DNA of 64,000 bases from Hamadaea flava (GCF_024172085.1 NZ_JAMZDZ010000001.1:5766001-5830000); one strand, 5' to 3'; shown: positions 42,048 through 50,486, numbered from the stretch's first letter. Notes: a model not told the origin generated them from the letters alone. Numbers and translations: made by a program.

Positions 42048-42869
42048 TCAGCCGCCGATCTGGTCGGCGACGTTCGTGGCCAGGGCCGCCAGCTGCTCCT
42101 TGGTGAGCACCGGGGTCGCCGCGCTCACCGGGACCTGGTCGCCGCCGAAGTAGTTCACGGCCAAGACATGCAGGGCGTACCCGCTGCGGGTGACCACTTC
42201 GGCGCCGTAGAAGACGTAGTGCTGACCGCCGTGCACCGGGCGCTCGGTCCACGTGGTCAGCCGCAGCCTGCTCGCGGTCTGGGTCTGCTCGCACTCGGCC
42301 TTGGACTTGTCGCATTCGATCAGTGGGGTGCAGGCCCGCACGCCGGGCTGGCCGACGGTGTCGCAGTCGGGTCTGGCCAGCCTGAAGAAGAAGCCGCCCC
42401 GCACGCTTCCGTTCGCCAGACCCGAGCGCGCGGAGAGCGAGACGGGCGGCGAAGCCGAGGCGTGCATCTGCGGATGCCCGTCGGGACCCGGCTGCTCGCC
42501 TGGGACGTCGGGCATGTACACCCAGGTCACGCCGGGTGCCGTCGACGCCAGGGCGCTTTCGAGCGCGGCCTGTAGGGCGTCGAGCGACTGCTGGCGCTGC
42601 TCGGCGGTGGCCACGCGAAGAACGAAGCCGGCGGCCGAACTCGACGCCGAGACCTCCGCCGCCAGCGGTGAAGGGCTGCGACCCGGTCCGGGCCCCGCCG
42701 CGAGGCTGACCGCGATGGTGATCGCCACGATGCTCGCGAACGCGGCCGAACCGAGGGCGGCCGTACGCCGCAACACCGATCGCCGCCGCTGCTGCGCGAT
42801 GATGTCGTCGAGGTCGATGGTGGACGGCGGGGGAGTTCCCAGCCGCTGGTCGAAGAGTTGCTGATTCAT
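42048..42869 (-). CDS. Membrane protein downstream of a truncated ECF sigma gene
   Basis: 273 residues from the ATG at 42869, which overlaps the sigma fragment's stop (ATGA) and has GGGAG upstream. A cytoplasmic N-terminus (1-40), one membrane helix (about 43-67) and an extracytoplasmic domain with two Cys pairs (DCDTVGQPGVRACTPLIECDKSKAEC, written here only as the region about 175-205). The arrangement sigma gene then single-pass membrane protein suggests an anti-sigma-like or sigma-linked role; no zinc-finger motif is seen. It has lost its sigma partner. Confidence 0.7.
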   Translation of the reverse strand: MNQQLFDQRLGTPPPSTIDLDDIIAQQRRRSVLRRTAALGSAAFASIVAITIAVSLAAGPGPGRSPSPLAAEVSASSSAAGFVLRVATAEQRQQSLDALQAALESALASTAPGVTWVYMPDVPGEQPGPDGHPQMHASASPPVSLSARSGLANGSVRGGFFFRLARPDCDTVGQPGVRACTPLIECDKSKAECEQTQTASRLRLTTWTERPVHGGQHYVFYGAEVVTRSGYALHVLAVNYFGGDQVPVSAATPVLTKEQLAALATNVADQIGG

Positions 42870-42949
42870 CCGATGCTCCCTGGTGAGTTCGCCAGCGAGC
42901 GCAGCGTCTCGAGTCCCCGCGCCGACTGGCTCTTGACTGTAGTCAATGA
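42866..42949 (-). pseudogene. 3' remnant of an ECF (SigE-like) sigma factor gene
   Basis: The minus-strand frame ends TTVKSQSARGLETLRSLA plus seven residues and a TGA at 42866. TVKSQSARGL is the end of region 4.2 of SigE-type ECF sigma factors. Upstream of about 42945 the match stops abruptly and unrelated mobile-element sequence begins; there is no start codon or rest of the gene. The exact break cannot be fixed by eye. Confidence 0.75.
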
Positions 42950-43368
42950 GCGAAAAAAGCCAGAACAAATCTGAACCCAAGATCGTCCGCCATTCTGAAT
43001 GGTGTGACCAGCAGAAATGCACCGCAACCCCGGCGTGCGCCAACGGCGAATCCCACCAGGGAACACCCGTCGTCATGCCCCTGGAACGCGGTGGCCCGTT
43101 CCCCGTCACGGTCACCGCCCAACTCCACATGCCGCACGCCGATTGGCTCACCGAGGTTTACATCAAGATCGAGTGGACGGGGCTGACCAATGCCGATCAC
43201 GTGACGGTCGGTGGCACGGCCTACATCCCCGCCGACCTGATCGGCGAACTTTCCCAAGCACTCGGCGGCCTCGCCGCCCGCGCATCGGCCGACAAAAAGA
43301 TCGAGCTCACCGAGTACCTGAACACCTTCCGCGCCGCCCACACCGACGAGGAGGTGACCGGCCCATGA
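42946..43368 (+). CDS. Hypothetical protein at the left end of the mobile element
   Basis: 140 residues (MSEKSQNKSEPKIVRHSEW), not recognised beyond frequent occurrence of such proteins in actinomycete conjugative elements. The N-terminus has several Cys and His (HSEWCDQQKC, ACANGESH) that could bind zinc. A central beta-rich part (MPHADWLTEVYIKIEWTG) and a helical end follow. Its start lies on top of the sigma-gene remnant on the other strand, so the element boundary is at or just before its ATG. It ends ATGA with the next gene. Confidence 0.7.
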   Translation: MSEKSQNKSEPKIVRHSEWCDQQKCTATPACANGESHQGTPVVMPLERGGPFPVTVTAQLHMPHADWLTEVYIKIEWTGLTNADHVTVGGTAYIPADLIGELSQALGGLAARASADKKIELTEYLNTFRAAHTDEEVTGP

Positions 43369-44228
43369 ACCGAGTCGACGCCGCCATCAAGGCAGCCGCC
43401 GGCGTGACCGTCGTCGGACTCGCTGGGATCGCCGGGGCCATCTCCTACAGCCACATGACCGAACTGGCCCACCTGCACGGCGAGACCGGCTGGCGCGGCC
43501 ACATGTTCCCGCTGTCCGTGGACGGCATCGAGATCGTCGCCTCCCTCGTCCTGCTCGCCGACAAGCGAGCCGGACGGCGCTCCGGACGCCTGCCTTGGGC
43601 CGCGCTCGTCGCAGGGACTGGGGCCAGCTTCGCCGCCAACATCGCCGTTGGCGGCTCGGACTGGATTGGCCGCGCCGTCTCCGGCTGGCCCGCCTTCGCT
43701 CTGCTCCTGGCGGTCAAGCTGCTGTTTGGACTGTTGGAGCATCCTGCCAGCGTGGCTACCGCGACGCTGTCGGGGGCGCGGGTCTACGTGCAGGACACCG
43801 ACGGTGGTCGCGGCGTCCCGGAAAGCGTCGCGCCGATCGAGCCGCCGGTGTTCGTTACTGCCTCGGCCGAACGGCCAGCGGCGTTTGCGGACGAAGATCA
43901 GGACGCGAACCGGACGGACGGACCGCAGGCCCCGGACGCCGGGGCTTCGGTCCAGGACCGTCGTCCGGTACGCCGGGCACGCCGGACGGGAACCGTGGAC
44001 GGCGCGCGTGGCGGACGGACGGACCGGACGGCGTTGGAGGAAGCCGCCCGCGCCATCCAGGCCGCGCTGACCGAGGAAGGCACACCGCTCAGCCGTGACG
44101 TGCTCGCGGCTCGGCTTCGGGACGCGGGGCACACGGTCTCCAACGAGCGGGCCAGTGGCCTTGTCCGGCAACTCCGCCTCAACGGTGTCACGGTCGCATC
44201 AGCCGCAGGTGGTGAGCCCCAGCGTTAG
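43365..44228 (+). CDS. DUF2637 (SpdB-like) membrane protein
   Basis: 287 residues from the ATG at 43365. Three or four membrane helices (about 8-28, 45-66, 76-95, 103-122) with HGETGWRGHMFPLSVDGIEIVASL, the conserved DUF2637 motif. A charged linker and a C-terminal winged-helix-like segment (EEGTPLSRDVLAARLRDAGHTVSNERASGLVRQL) follow. DUF2637/SpdB proteins belong to plasmid spread and conjugation regions of actinomycetes. It is coupled to the preceding gene; a hairpin terminator follows. Confidence 0.82.
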   Translation: MNRVDAAIKAAAGVTVVGLAGIAGAISYSHMTELAHLHGETGWRGHMFPLSVDGIEIVASLVLLADKRAGRRSGRLPWAALVAGTGASFAANIAVGGSDWIGRAVSGWPAFALLLAVKLLFGLLEHPASVATATLSGARVYVQDTDGGRGVPESVAPIEPPVFVTASAERPAAFADEDQDANRTDGPQAPDAGASVQDRRPVRRARRTGTVDGARGGRTDRTALEEAARAIQAALTEEGTPLSRDVLAARLRDAGHTVSNERASGLVRQLRLNGVTVASAAGGEPQR

Positions 44229-44240
44229 CACTGGGGCTGA

Positions 44241-44277
44241 AGAGGGCGGGTGCCGCGTAGTCGGCTGCCCGCCCTCT
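44241..44277 (+). terminator. Hairpin terminator after the DUF2637 gene
   Basis: A perfect 10-bp stem (AGAGGGCGGG / CCCGCCCTCT) with further pairing inside the loop, followed by CCTTT. It starts 13 bases after the stop. Confidence 0.8.
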
Positions 44278-44323
44278 CCTTTGATGCCTAAGCTTGCGGG
44301 TGACGATGATCTCGTTGGCTTCT

Positions 44324-44902
44324 ATGCTGCGAGACGTGGATGACGTAACCCTGACCCGCCTTGGTGCGGACGACGTTCCCGCCATGCTCGACGAGATCTG
44401 CGACGCCTACGCCGACGCATATGGTGAAGTGGCCGGTGAGGATTCCGGCGTGAAGTCGTCGGCGTTTCGTGACCGCGCGACCTCTGCGCTGGATGCGCGC
44501 AATTACGAGATCGTGGTTGCTCGCAATGGGCAACAGATCGTTGGCTTCGTGTTCGGCTACAGCCTGCGCCCGGAGCGGGAGTGGTGGAAGGGCCTCAAGC
44601 CGGAGCCGCCATCTGGGTTTACGACCGAGACCGGTGATCGCACGGTGGTGCTGGCTGAGATCGAGGTCCGCCGTGCCTGGCAGGGGCGTGGTGTCGGGCG
44701 GGCACTGCATGACGCGTTCCTCGGCGGCCGGTCCGAGGAACGTGCAACGTTGGCTTCGAATCCGGCCGCCACGGCGACTCATGCGTTGTACGAGGGTTGG
44801 GGCTGGATCAAGATAGGCACCGTCCCCGGTCGCCCCGGCTCGTACTACCCCGAGTACATCAGGTTCGTGTTGCCATTGCCGGTCCAGAACTTGCCGCGAT
44901 AG
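44324..44902 (+). CDS. GNAT-family acetyltransferase in the mobile element
   Basis: About 192 residues. The start is uncertain: ATG at 44306 or 44324, or GTG at 44336; the fold begins at [12 protein letters not shown]. The acetyl-CoA site is [25 protein letters not shown] (R-x-x-G-x-G), followed by [19 protein letters not shown]. The substrate is unknown; small GNATs carried on such elements often modify antibiotics or toxins. The last 58 bp overlap the end of the convergent regulator gene. Confidence 0.82.
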   Translation: MLRDVDDVTLTRLGADDVPAMLDEICDAYADAYGEVAGEDSGVKSSAFRDRATSALDARNYEIVVARNGQQIVGFVFGYSLRPEREWWKGLKPEPPSGFTTETGDRTVVLAEIEVRRAWQGRGVGRALHDAFLGGRSEERATLASNPAATATHALYEGWGWIKIGTVPGRPGSYYPEYIRFVLPLPVQNLPR

Positions 44903-46500
44903 GTGACGAGTGCCTGATCGAGTTCGCGGACCGGCTTCGACCGCTGCCAGGGTTTGAGGCTGGCCCGCAGCTCGCTGATGCGCTCGTCGATGCGCTTGGA
45001 CGGGTTGATGGTGGTCATGCGGGCGACGTCGGCAATGGTTCGTGCGGCCTCGGCGATCTCCTCTTGCATCATCCTTGCCTGGGCTTGGAAGAGAAGTCGG
45101 AACGACCAGTTGTGCACGTTGGCTGGATCGGAGGTCTGTAGCGACCGCTTGACCGTGTCCAATGCCTCGTCGGGCCGGTTGGTGGCAAGGGCTAGTTCGG
45201 TCTCGGTTCGCCAGTAGAAAGCCTCGTCGTAGAAGTACCACCATGACGCCGGCGTTGGTGCCTTCCTGGCCTCTTGAAGGGCTTCGTATTCCAGGTCGAG
45301 GTTCACTCGGCTCATGTCGGCCTGCTGGTCGGCGACGTAGGCGCGCACGGCGACATCGGCTGCGTACGCTCGGGCGTATGGGCTGTTAGCGCGTTGCGCC
45401 CAGACGGAGGCGGCTACGGCGTGGTCGATGCCGACTCGTGGCTTGCCCTGCCAGGTCGCCAGATGACTCATGGTGCACAGGATGTAGGTCACCAACTCGA
45501 CGTTCTTGGCGTCGTGAGCGACGGTACGCGCGTCCTCGTAGTAGTGCAGAGCTGATTGGTGGTCGCCGATGTTAAAGCACAGCCATCCCGCGAGCTGGCT
45601 GAATTCGGCGTAGACCGACAGTGTCCGGTTGCGAAACTCTGCCGGTGCGTTTCGGGCGAGTCGCTGGGCGATGTTGCGGTAGGCCAGTGCGCTTTGCAGA
45701 GTGATTTGACCGCCGAGCACGTCGCCTTGGCGGCGAAGCTGGCCGATCATGTGCTCACAGTGGACCAGGGCGGCAGGGTCGAACCTGTCGTTGTTCAGTT
45801 TCTCCAGGGCTCGCTGCTGCTCGCTGCGATCGGCAGCGTCGAATAGGGGTGCCGCTGACGCGAGCGCGAAACCGGATGCGATCTTCGCCAGGAAGGTACG
45901 CCGGTCGAAGTAGGGGTCAAGGCGTTGTGCCCACATGACAATCACTTGTGCCAATTCACTGAGATCGACCTCCGCCAGCGCCCATTGGAACGCGGTCGCG
46001 CCCTCGGGCAGGAGCAATGGTTGCAGCACGCCAAGGGTGTCGGCGTGCTGGGGCATCAGGTCGACGATGCGGGACTCAAGGGGTGACCGCTCCAACTCTG
46101 CCCCGGTGCGTGGGGCAGCGGTGGAGCGGTCAGTTCGCGGTGAAGCCGGGTCCAGGCTTCGATATTTGGGCAGGTCTGCGATGAGGTCGGCGACGTCGCA
46201 CTCGTAGAGGCGCGCCAGTCGGGTGAGCACGGCGAGGGACGGCTCGTGGCCGGATTCGCCGGGCCAGACCTCCCAGTATGAAAACTTCTTGAGGTTCTTC
46301 GGATCGTCCGGCCACCGCGAAGTCCACTCCTCGGCGGCCTGCCGCTGGCTCCACCCACGTACCAGCCTGAATGCGACGCGAGGGTTGACGCTGTAGCGCT
46401 GCCTGAAGACCTCGGCGATCTCGACCCATGTCTTGCCCTGCTCACGCAGTTCTGCCGACAGGCGAACCTGTTCCTGTTTGGTGCTGCGCGCGCTGGTCAT
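44845..46500 (-). CDS. XRE-type helix-turn-helix regulator with TPR-like domain
   Basis: 551 residues from the ATG at 46500, preceded by a strong GGAGGTGGG. The N-terminus (about 10-75: [36 protein letters not shown]) is a helix-turn-helix; a long helical repeat region (about 170-530) with [18 protein letters not shown]-type TPR units follows. Regulators of this type stand next to secondary-metabolite and RiPP genes in actinomycetes. It is divergent from the graspetide operon with 299 bp between; an inverted repeat there is a candidate binding site. Confidence 0.82.
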   Translation of the reverse strand: MTSARSTKQEQVRLSAELREQGKTWVEIAEVFRQRYSVNPRVAFRLVRGWSQRQAAEEWTSRWPDDPKNLKKFSYWEVWPGESGHEPSLAVLTRLARLYECDVADLIADLPKYRSLDPASPRTDRSTAAPRTGAELERSPLESRIVDLMPQHADTLGVLQPLLLPEGATAFQWALAEVDLSELAQVIVMWAQRLDPYFDRRTFLAKIASGFALASAAPLFDAADRSEQQRALEKLNNDRFDPAALVHCEHMIGQLRRQGDVLGGQITLQSALAYRNIAQRLARNAPAEFRNRTLSVYAEFSQLAGWLCFNIGDHQSALHYYEDARTVAHDAKNVELVTYILCTMSHLATWQGKPRVGIDHAVAASVWAQRANSPYARAYAADVAVRAYVADQQADMSRVNLDLEYEALQEARKAPTPASWWYFYDEAFYWRTETELALATNRPDEALDTVKRSLQTSDPANVHNWSFRLLFQAQARMMQEEIAEAARTIADVARMTTINPSKRIDERISELRASLKPWQRSKPVRELDQALVTYRGKFWTGNGNTNLMYSG

Positions 46501-46799
46501 TCCCACCTCCCGGTGGCCACCGGCCGGGCGTCGTGACCCGTCGTGGTCGGTTATAGACATTACCGCCCATGTGGGGTGTGCATGTCTTCCCCGTTTGACA
46601 GGGAAGATTCGCCGCGAAAGGTCCCCCCGTCGCAAGGTTGGCCAGCACAGCCTATTCACCCAAGCTGATCTCACGGAATCACCGCCGCGCAACTACACAC
46701 AGTGAGATGTGCCGTGGATGAACCGATGGAGCGCCCCGGCCAGCCGAGACCTGCGCGCCGTCTGGCTGGGTGCCCCATCGACGCCGGAAGGGGGAAGAC
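46501..46799. other. Divergent control region of the regulator and the graspetide operon
   Basis: 299 bp with no supported gene. TTGACA (46595-46600) could be a -35 element for the rightward operon. An inverted repeat overlaps it (listed separately). TATAAC on the minus strand near 46553 could serve the regulator. Confidence 0.5.
46585..46607. promoter_or_regulatory. Inverted repeat TCTTCCC-N9-GGGAAGA, candidate operator
   Basis: A perfect 7-bp inverted repeat with a 9-nt spacer that includes TTGACA, between the XRE-TPR regulator and the operon at 46800. The overlap with a -35 element would suit repression. Confidence 0.4.
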
Positions 46800-47033
46800 G
46801 TGCAACAACTCGCCGAACGGCAGCCGACCTTGGTCGACGCCGACGTGCGACGCGCCCAGAAGCTCGTTCGGGTGCATTGCTCGATCTCGTGGCCACACGG
46901 GCACCGCTGCCTCAATGACAACCTGCCATTCCCTTGCGCCGCTTACGGATGGGCGTTCGACGTGCTCACAGACGCGGGGTGGACGGCGGAACAGATCGCC
47001 GCCCTCGATGAGAGGACCGGACCATGGTCGTGA
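46800..47033 (+). CDS. Small Cys-containing protein, first gene of the operon
   Basis: 77 residues from a GTG at 46800, chosen for the strong GGAAGGGGGAAG just upstream. Not recognised. It contains VHCSISWPHGHRCLNDNLPFPCAAYG (about 36-60) with three Cys and two His spaced as a possible metal site. The next gene starts inside its end (10-bp overlap), so it is co-translated with the rest of the operon. Confidence 0.6.
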   Translation: MQQLAERQPTLVDADVRRAQKLVRVHCSISWPHGHRCLNDNLPFPCAAYGWAFDVLTDAGWTAEQIAALDERTGPWS

Positions 47034-47221
47034 CCGAGACGAGCCCATTTGCCACCGAGGACGACTCGGCCCGCCGGGTGCTGATGGTGCACCGGCCCAA
47101 CGGCGATGACCTGTGCGCGGGATGCCTGGAAAACCGAGCGGTGTTCGCGTGGTTTCCGTGTGAGCAAGCGCGATGGGCATTGAAGGTCATCAGCCCAAGG
47201 TCGGAGGGTGATGCGCTGTGA
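47024..47221 (+). CDS. Small CxxC protein
   Basis: 65 residues: acidic N-terminus, then DDLCAGCLENRAVFAWFPCEQA with CxxC and a third Cys. Not recognised; it may bind zinc. It overlaps both neighbours (10 bp before, GTGA after), as in a tightly coupled operon. Confidence 0.55.
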   Translation: MVVTETSPFATEDDSARRVLMVHRPNGDDLCAGCLENRAVFAWFPCEQARWALKVISPRSEGDAL

Positions 47222-47517
47222 AGCCGTTGCTCTCGCCAGTGCTGTCTGTGCATAGCCACTCGCGTGCGCGCATCTACGCGGCGTTGCTGGCCGAGTCGAA
47301 GCGCATCTGGACCATTAGCGGCCTGGCAGCACTGTTGCCGGACGTGTCGGTGGAGGCTGTCCGCGCGACGCTGTACCTGATGCTCGATGACCGGTTGCTG
47401 GACACGGTTCCGCACCAGCGCGGTTTGACCGTAGCTCTGACAGCCGAGGGCCGTGCCACGGTCGAGCAGATCACCGCCCAGTGGAAGCCCGCCGAGCCTG
47501 CGCAGGATCGGCCGTGA
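47218..47517 (+). CDS. Small winged-helix-like protein
   Basis: 99 residues from a GTG at 47218. SRARIYAALLAESKRIWTIS, VEAVRATLYLMLDDRLLDTV and RGLTVALTAEGRATVEQ look like a winged helix that would bind DNA. No family was identified. It overlaps the previous stop (GTGA) and the next start (GTGA). Confidence 0.6.
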   Translation: MKPLLSPVLSVHSHSRARIYAALLAESKRIWTISGLAALLPDVSVEAVRATLYLMLDDRLLDTVPHQRGLTVALTAEGRATVEQITAQWKPAEPAQDRP

Positions 47518-47786
47518 GCGGCGATGCGACGGCGACCGTCGCGGTGATGCGCGGTCCGGACGACGCCCGGCAGGTGATCGCCGAGCACCTGCGCTCGGAC
47601 GCTGGTGGGCGGTGCCTTGGCTGCGGGCAGTTGGAACCGTGCGCCAACCGCACCGCCGGACACGTCGTGTTGTTCACTCACGGCCGTCAGCTTCCACGCC
47701 GCCGCCCGATGACGCTGATCGGCGTGCGGGGCGACTTCTCAGCCGCCGACTCCAGCCCATTCGACGCGTTCGGCTCGGCGGCATGA
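47514..47786 (+). CDS. Small zinc-ribbon-like protein
   Basis: 90 residues from a GTG at 47514. GGRCLGCGQLEPCANRTAGH gives three Cys and a His in a compact cluster, suggesting one zinc site. Not recognised otherwise. It is coupled to the flanking genes by GTGA and ATGA overlaps. Confidence 0.55.
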   Translation: MSGDATATVAVMRGPDDARQVIAEHLRSDAGGRCLGCGQLEPCANRTAGHVVLFTHGRQLPRRRPMTLIGVRGDFSAADSSPFDAFGSAA

Positions 47787-47905
47787 ACACCTACAGGATT
47801 CCGGTCACTCCGGCTGACCGCCGGATATCCGGCCTGGTGGCCCGCGCGGAGCTGCGTACCGCGCGGGCCACCCAACACCGCACGACCTCAGCTGAGGGGA
47901 GGTGA
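47783..47905 (+). CDS. 40-residue basic peptide
   Basis: MNTYRIPVTPADRRISGLV opens a 40-residue Arg/Ala-rich peptide that starts on the previous stop (ATGA). Unknown function; it is supported only by the overlap pattern of the operon. Confidence 0.45.
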   Translation: MNTYRIPVTPADRRISGLVARAELRTARATQHRTTSAEGR

Positions 47906-47911
47906 TCCATC

Positions 47912-48007
47912 GTGACGGAGCCCGACGAGCAGACCACCGCCGACGAGCAGTCGGACAACAGCGGCGAGCAGCCCGAAACCACCAGCGACGAGCAGCCCGA
48001 GCAGTAG
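47912..48007 (+). CDS. 31-residue acidic Thr/Glu/Gln-rich peptide, possible second precursor
   Basis: A GTG at 47912 follows one of the strongest ribosome binding sites in the window (GAGGGGAGGTGATC). The peptide has the repeated units DEQTTADEQ and EQPETTSDEQPEQ and no leader-like or hydrophobic part. It is directly upstream of the TgmA-like precursor. Its Thr/Ser plus Glu/Asp content is what an omega-ester forming ligase joins, but no recognition sequence is visible. It is unusual and unassigned. Confidence 0.5.
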   Translation: MTEPDEQTTADEQSDNSGEQPETTSDEQPEQ

Positions 48008-48038
48008 GCCGCGTTTGCGGCCGGAAAGGAAACCCTGG

Positions 48039-48308
48039 ATGACGACGAGCACCCCGCCCCGGGTGATCGCTCCGCTGTTCGCACCCTCGGCGCTGCTGCC
48101 GATGGGCGAGCCCGGCGGTGTGGCCTACCCCATGCAGCACACCCCCGGTGAGCTGCGGCCGTTCGGAGCCAGCCTCGCGGTGCCGATGCCGCAGGCGGGC
48201 AAGCACAGCACGGACTCCACGTCGCCCGCGACCAAGCAAGCAACCCAGCGGTCCGACGACGGCAAGGTCTACCCCGACACACTTCCCGACACCGGCTCCG
48301 ACAGTTAG
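48039..48308 (+). CDS. tgmA: ATP-grasp-modified RiPP (graspetide) precursor
   Basis: 89 residues from the ATG at 48039 (GGAAAGGAAAC upstream). The leader (about 1-55) is Pro/Ala rich with LRPFGASLAVPMP, resembling the ligase-recognition stretch of TgmA-type leaders. The C-terminal part (about 56-89: STDSTSPATKQATQ, RSDDGKVYPDTLPDTGSDS) is rich in Thr/Ser and Asp, able to form ester links between Thr/Ser hydroxyls and Asp carboxyls. It has no Cys. The ligase and methyltransferase follow directly. The fold pattern and context make the precursor role likely; the linkage pattern cannot be read from sequence. Confidence 0.85.
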   Translation: MTTSTPPRVIAPLFAPSALLPMGEPGGVAYPMQHTPGELRPFGASLAVPMPQAGKHSTDSTSPATKQATQRSDDGKVYPDTLPDTGSDS

Positions 48309-48326
48309 GCACGGGGTGAGACGGCC

Positions 48327-49313
48327 GTGAACAGCAAGGACATCATTTTGGCTCTGACCTGCGAGGACGATCCGACCACCGATGCCGTGGTGGCCGCGAT
48401 CGACGCTATGCAGGAACCGGTGCGAGTCATGCGGCTCGACACGGGTGACTTCCCGATGGAGCTGCGGTTGACCGCGACCACCGCAGCGGACGGCGGCTGG
48501 AACGGCTCTCTGGTCCACCAGGCCGGCACCACGCTCGATCTGGAGCGGGTCCGCTCGGTGTACTACCGGCGGCCAACGCGCTTCCGGCTGCCTGCCGGGA
48601 TGTCGCCAGCCGATGAAGTGTTCGCGGCCGTCGAAGCCCGTCACGGCCTCGGTGGGCTTCTAGCATCGCTGGACGCGTTGTGGGTCAACGACCCGATCAA
48701 GACCGCCGTCGCCGAGTACAAGCCGCTGCAACTGCACCTCGGCGCCCATTGCGGGCTGGCGGTGCCACGCTCGCTGCTGAGCAACACACACAGCGACGTC
48801 GCCGACTTCGCCAAGAGCGTCGGCGGGCCGATCGTATGCAAGCCGCTGTCGTCGCTGGTCTTCACCGAGGACGGCCAGCAGATGAGCAAGCAGTACACCA
48901 CGATCATTGACCCGAGCACGGTCGACGAAGCCGCGTTCGCGGCGACAGCGCACCTCGTCCAGGAGTATGTCGACAAGGCGTACGAGGCGCGCGTCACGGT
49001 CGCTGGAGACGAAGTCCTCGGCGTGGCTATCCGCTCGTCGTCGGACGCCGGGCGCGTCGACTGGCGCTCGGACTACGACTCGCTGACCTACCAACGCGTT
49101 GAGGTGCCCCTTCCTGTGCGCCGTGGCGTGCGACGGTTCCTGCACCGGCTCGGGCTGGCCTACGGCGCGTTCGACTTCGCCATCACCCCGGCCGAGCATT
49201 GGGTCATGCTGGAGTGCAACCCAGCGGGTCAGTGGCTGTGGCTCGAACACCAGACCGGCGCGCCGATCGCGGCGGCCCTAGCGCAACTGCTGATGAAGGG
49301 AACCGGCCAATGA
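48327..49313 (+). CDS. tgmB: ATP-grasp graspetide macrocyclase
   Basis: 328 residues from a GTG at 48327 with GGGGTGAG upstream. It matches the ATP-grasp ribosomal peptide maturase family (MvdD/TgmB-like): an N-terminal domain with VRVMRLDTGDFPMELRL and YYRRPTRFRLP, VNDPIKTAVAEYKPLQL in the centre, the ATP-binding GPIVCKPLSSLVF and QEYVDKAYEARVTVAGDEV, and the metal-binding FDFAITPAEHWVMLECNPAGQW. It activates Asp/Glu side chains with ATP and joins them to Thr/Ser (or Lys). It lies 18 bp after the precursor and overlaps the methyltransferase start (ATGA). Confidence 0.92.
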   Translation: MNSKDIILALTCEDDPTTDAVVAAIDAMQEPVRVMRLDTGDFPMELRLTATTAADGGWNGSLVHQAGTTLDLERVRSVYYRRPTRFRLPAGMSPADEVFAAVEARHGLGGLLASLDALWVNDPIKTAVAEYKPLQLHLGAHCGLAVPRSLLSNTHSDVADFAKSVGGPIVCKPLSSLVFTEDGQQMSKQYTTIIDPSTVDEAAFAATAHLVQEYVDKAYEARVTVAGDEVLGVAIRSSSDAGRVDWRSDYDSLTYQRVEVPLPVRRGVRRFLHRLGLAYGAFDFAITPAEHWVMLECNPAGQWLWLEHQTGAPIAAALAQLLMKGTGQ

Positions 49314-50461
49314 CGGCCTGGCAGCCATACGCCGAAGAGCTCGCCGAGACACTGACCGGGACAGGCGTGCTCGCGCCAGGCTGGCGCGAAGCGTTCCTCC
49401 ACACTCCGCGGCATGTGTTCGTCCCGTACTTCTACGACGGCGACACCAAGGTAGCGGCAGACAGCCCCGAAGGGCTCAAGGCTGTCTACGCTGATGAATC
49501 TCTTGTCACGCAGCTTGCCCCCGACCCGCGCGGCGCGGACTACTCCTGGCCGACCAGTTCTTCAACCCGACCCAGCCTTATGGCCCAGATGCTGAGCCTC
49601 CTCGACGTCACCGAGGGGGAAAAGGTGCTGGAAATCGGCACCGGAACCGGCTACAACGCCGCCCTGCTGTCCTACCGGCTCGGCGATACCAACGTCATCA
49701 GCATCGACATCGACCCCACCCTCGTCGAGACGGCCCGAGCCCGCCTCGCAGACCTCGGCCACCGACCCTTCCTCACCGCTGGCGACGGAGCTGCCGGAGT
49801 CGCCGACCGAGCACCATACTCGCGCATCATCGCTACCGCCGCCGTCGCTACGATCCCGCCTGCGTGGATCTCGCAGCTCGTACACGGCGGAAGAATCGTC
49901 ACCGACATCCGAGGCGAGCTGGCCTCCGCGCTGCTGGTCGCCGACAAGAACACCGACACCTCCGTGCGGGGAAGGTTCCGCGACACACCCGGCCACTTCA
50001 TGTGGCTGCGCGCTCGCGCCGACAACCCGCTTCGGCTCGGAGACGCGCCCTCAGCAACCTTCGACTTCACGAACCCGCAGCGCGACAGCAGCGAGATCCC
50101 GGCCGACGCATTCGACGAACGGGATTTCCTCTTCCTGCTCCAACTGGCCATGCCCAGCTTGGGGCCGGTGGGCAAACAGTTGCCCGATGGGCGACCGGGC
50201 GTGTTCCTGCACAGCGAGGATGACTACTCCTGGGTTCAGTTCGAGGCCAAGCATGGCGACGAACGCACCGGCGTCGCCTTCGGCGGACCACGCGCCCTCT
50301 GGCCGCAGATCGCCGAGCTATGGCAACGCTGGTACGAGTGGAAGCTACCGGGCGTACGTCGCTTCGGCATGACTGCCTACACCGATGGCCGGTGCCACAT
50401 CTGGCTCGACCACGAGTACGCCATCGTGCTCACCCATACCAATCGGGAGGAAGCCGCCTGA
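49310..50461 (+). CDS. tgmC: PIMT-like methyltransferase of the graspetide system
   Basis: 383 residues from the ATG at 49310, overlapping the ligase stop. The N-terminal about 220 residues are a protein-L-isoaspartate methyltransferase fold: PSLMAQMLSLLDVTEGEKVLE, the SAM loop EIGTGTGYNAALLSYRLG, and VISIDIDPTLVE. The C-terminal about 160 residues are specific to the RiPP subfamily. In characterised relatives the enzyme methylates an Asp in the ester-bridged peptide, which then collapses to an aspartimide. An Asp-Gly pair in the precursor (SDDGK) is the natural target. It is the last gene of the operon before a long inverted repeat. Confidence 0.9.
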   Translation: MTAWQPYAEELAETLTGTGVLAPGWREAFLHTPRHVFVPYFYDGDTKVAADSPEGLKAVYADESLVTQLAPDPRGADYSWPTSSSTRPSLMAQMLSLLDVTEGEKVLEIGTGTGYNAALLSYRLGDTNVISIDIDPTLVETARARLADLGHRPFLTAGDGAAGVADRAPYSRIIATAAVATIPPAWISQLVHGGRIVTDIRGELASALLVADKNTDTSVRGRFRDTPGHFMWLRARADNPLRLGDAPSATFDFTNPQRDSSEIPADAFDERDFLFLLQLAMPSLGPVGKQLPDGRPGVFLHSEDDYSWVQFEAKHGDERTGVAFGGPRALWPQIAELWQRWYEWKLPGVRRFGMTAYTDGRCHIWLDHEYAIVLTHTNREEAA

Positions 50462-50486
50462 TCAGCGGCGTCCGCCGCCATTAGCC

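Noticed and set aside
46702-47109. Plus-strand open frames over the regulator-operon gap
   Set aside because: They cross the strong ribosome binding site and GTG at 46800 in the wrong frame and share no features with the coupled small genes.
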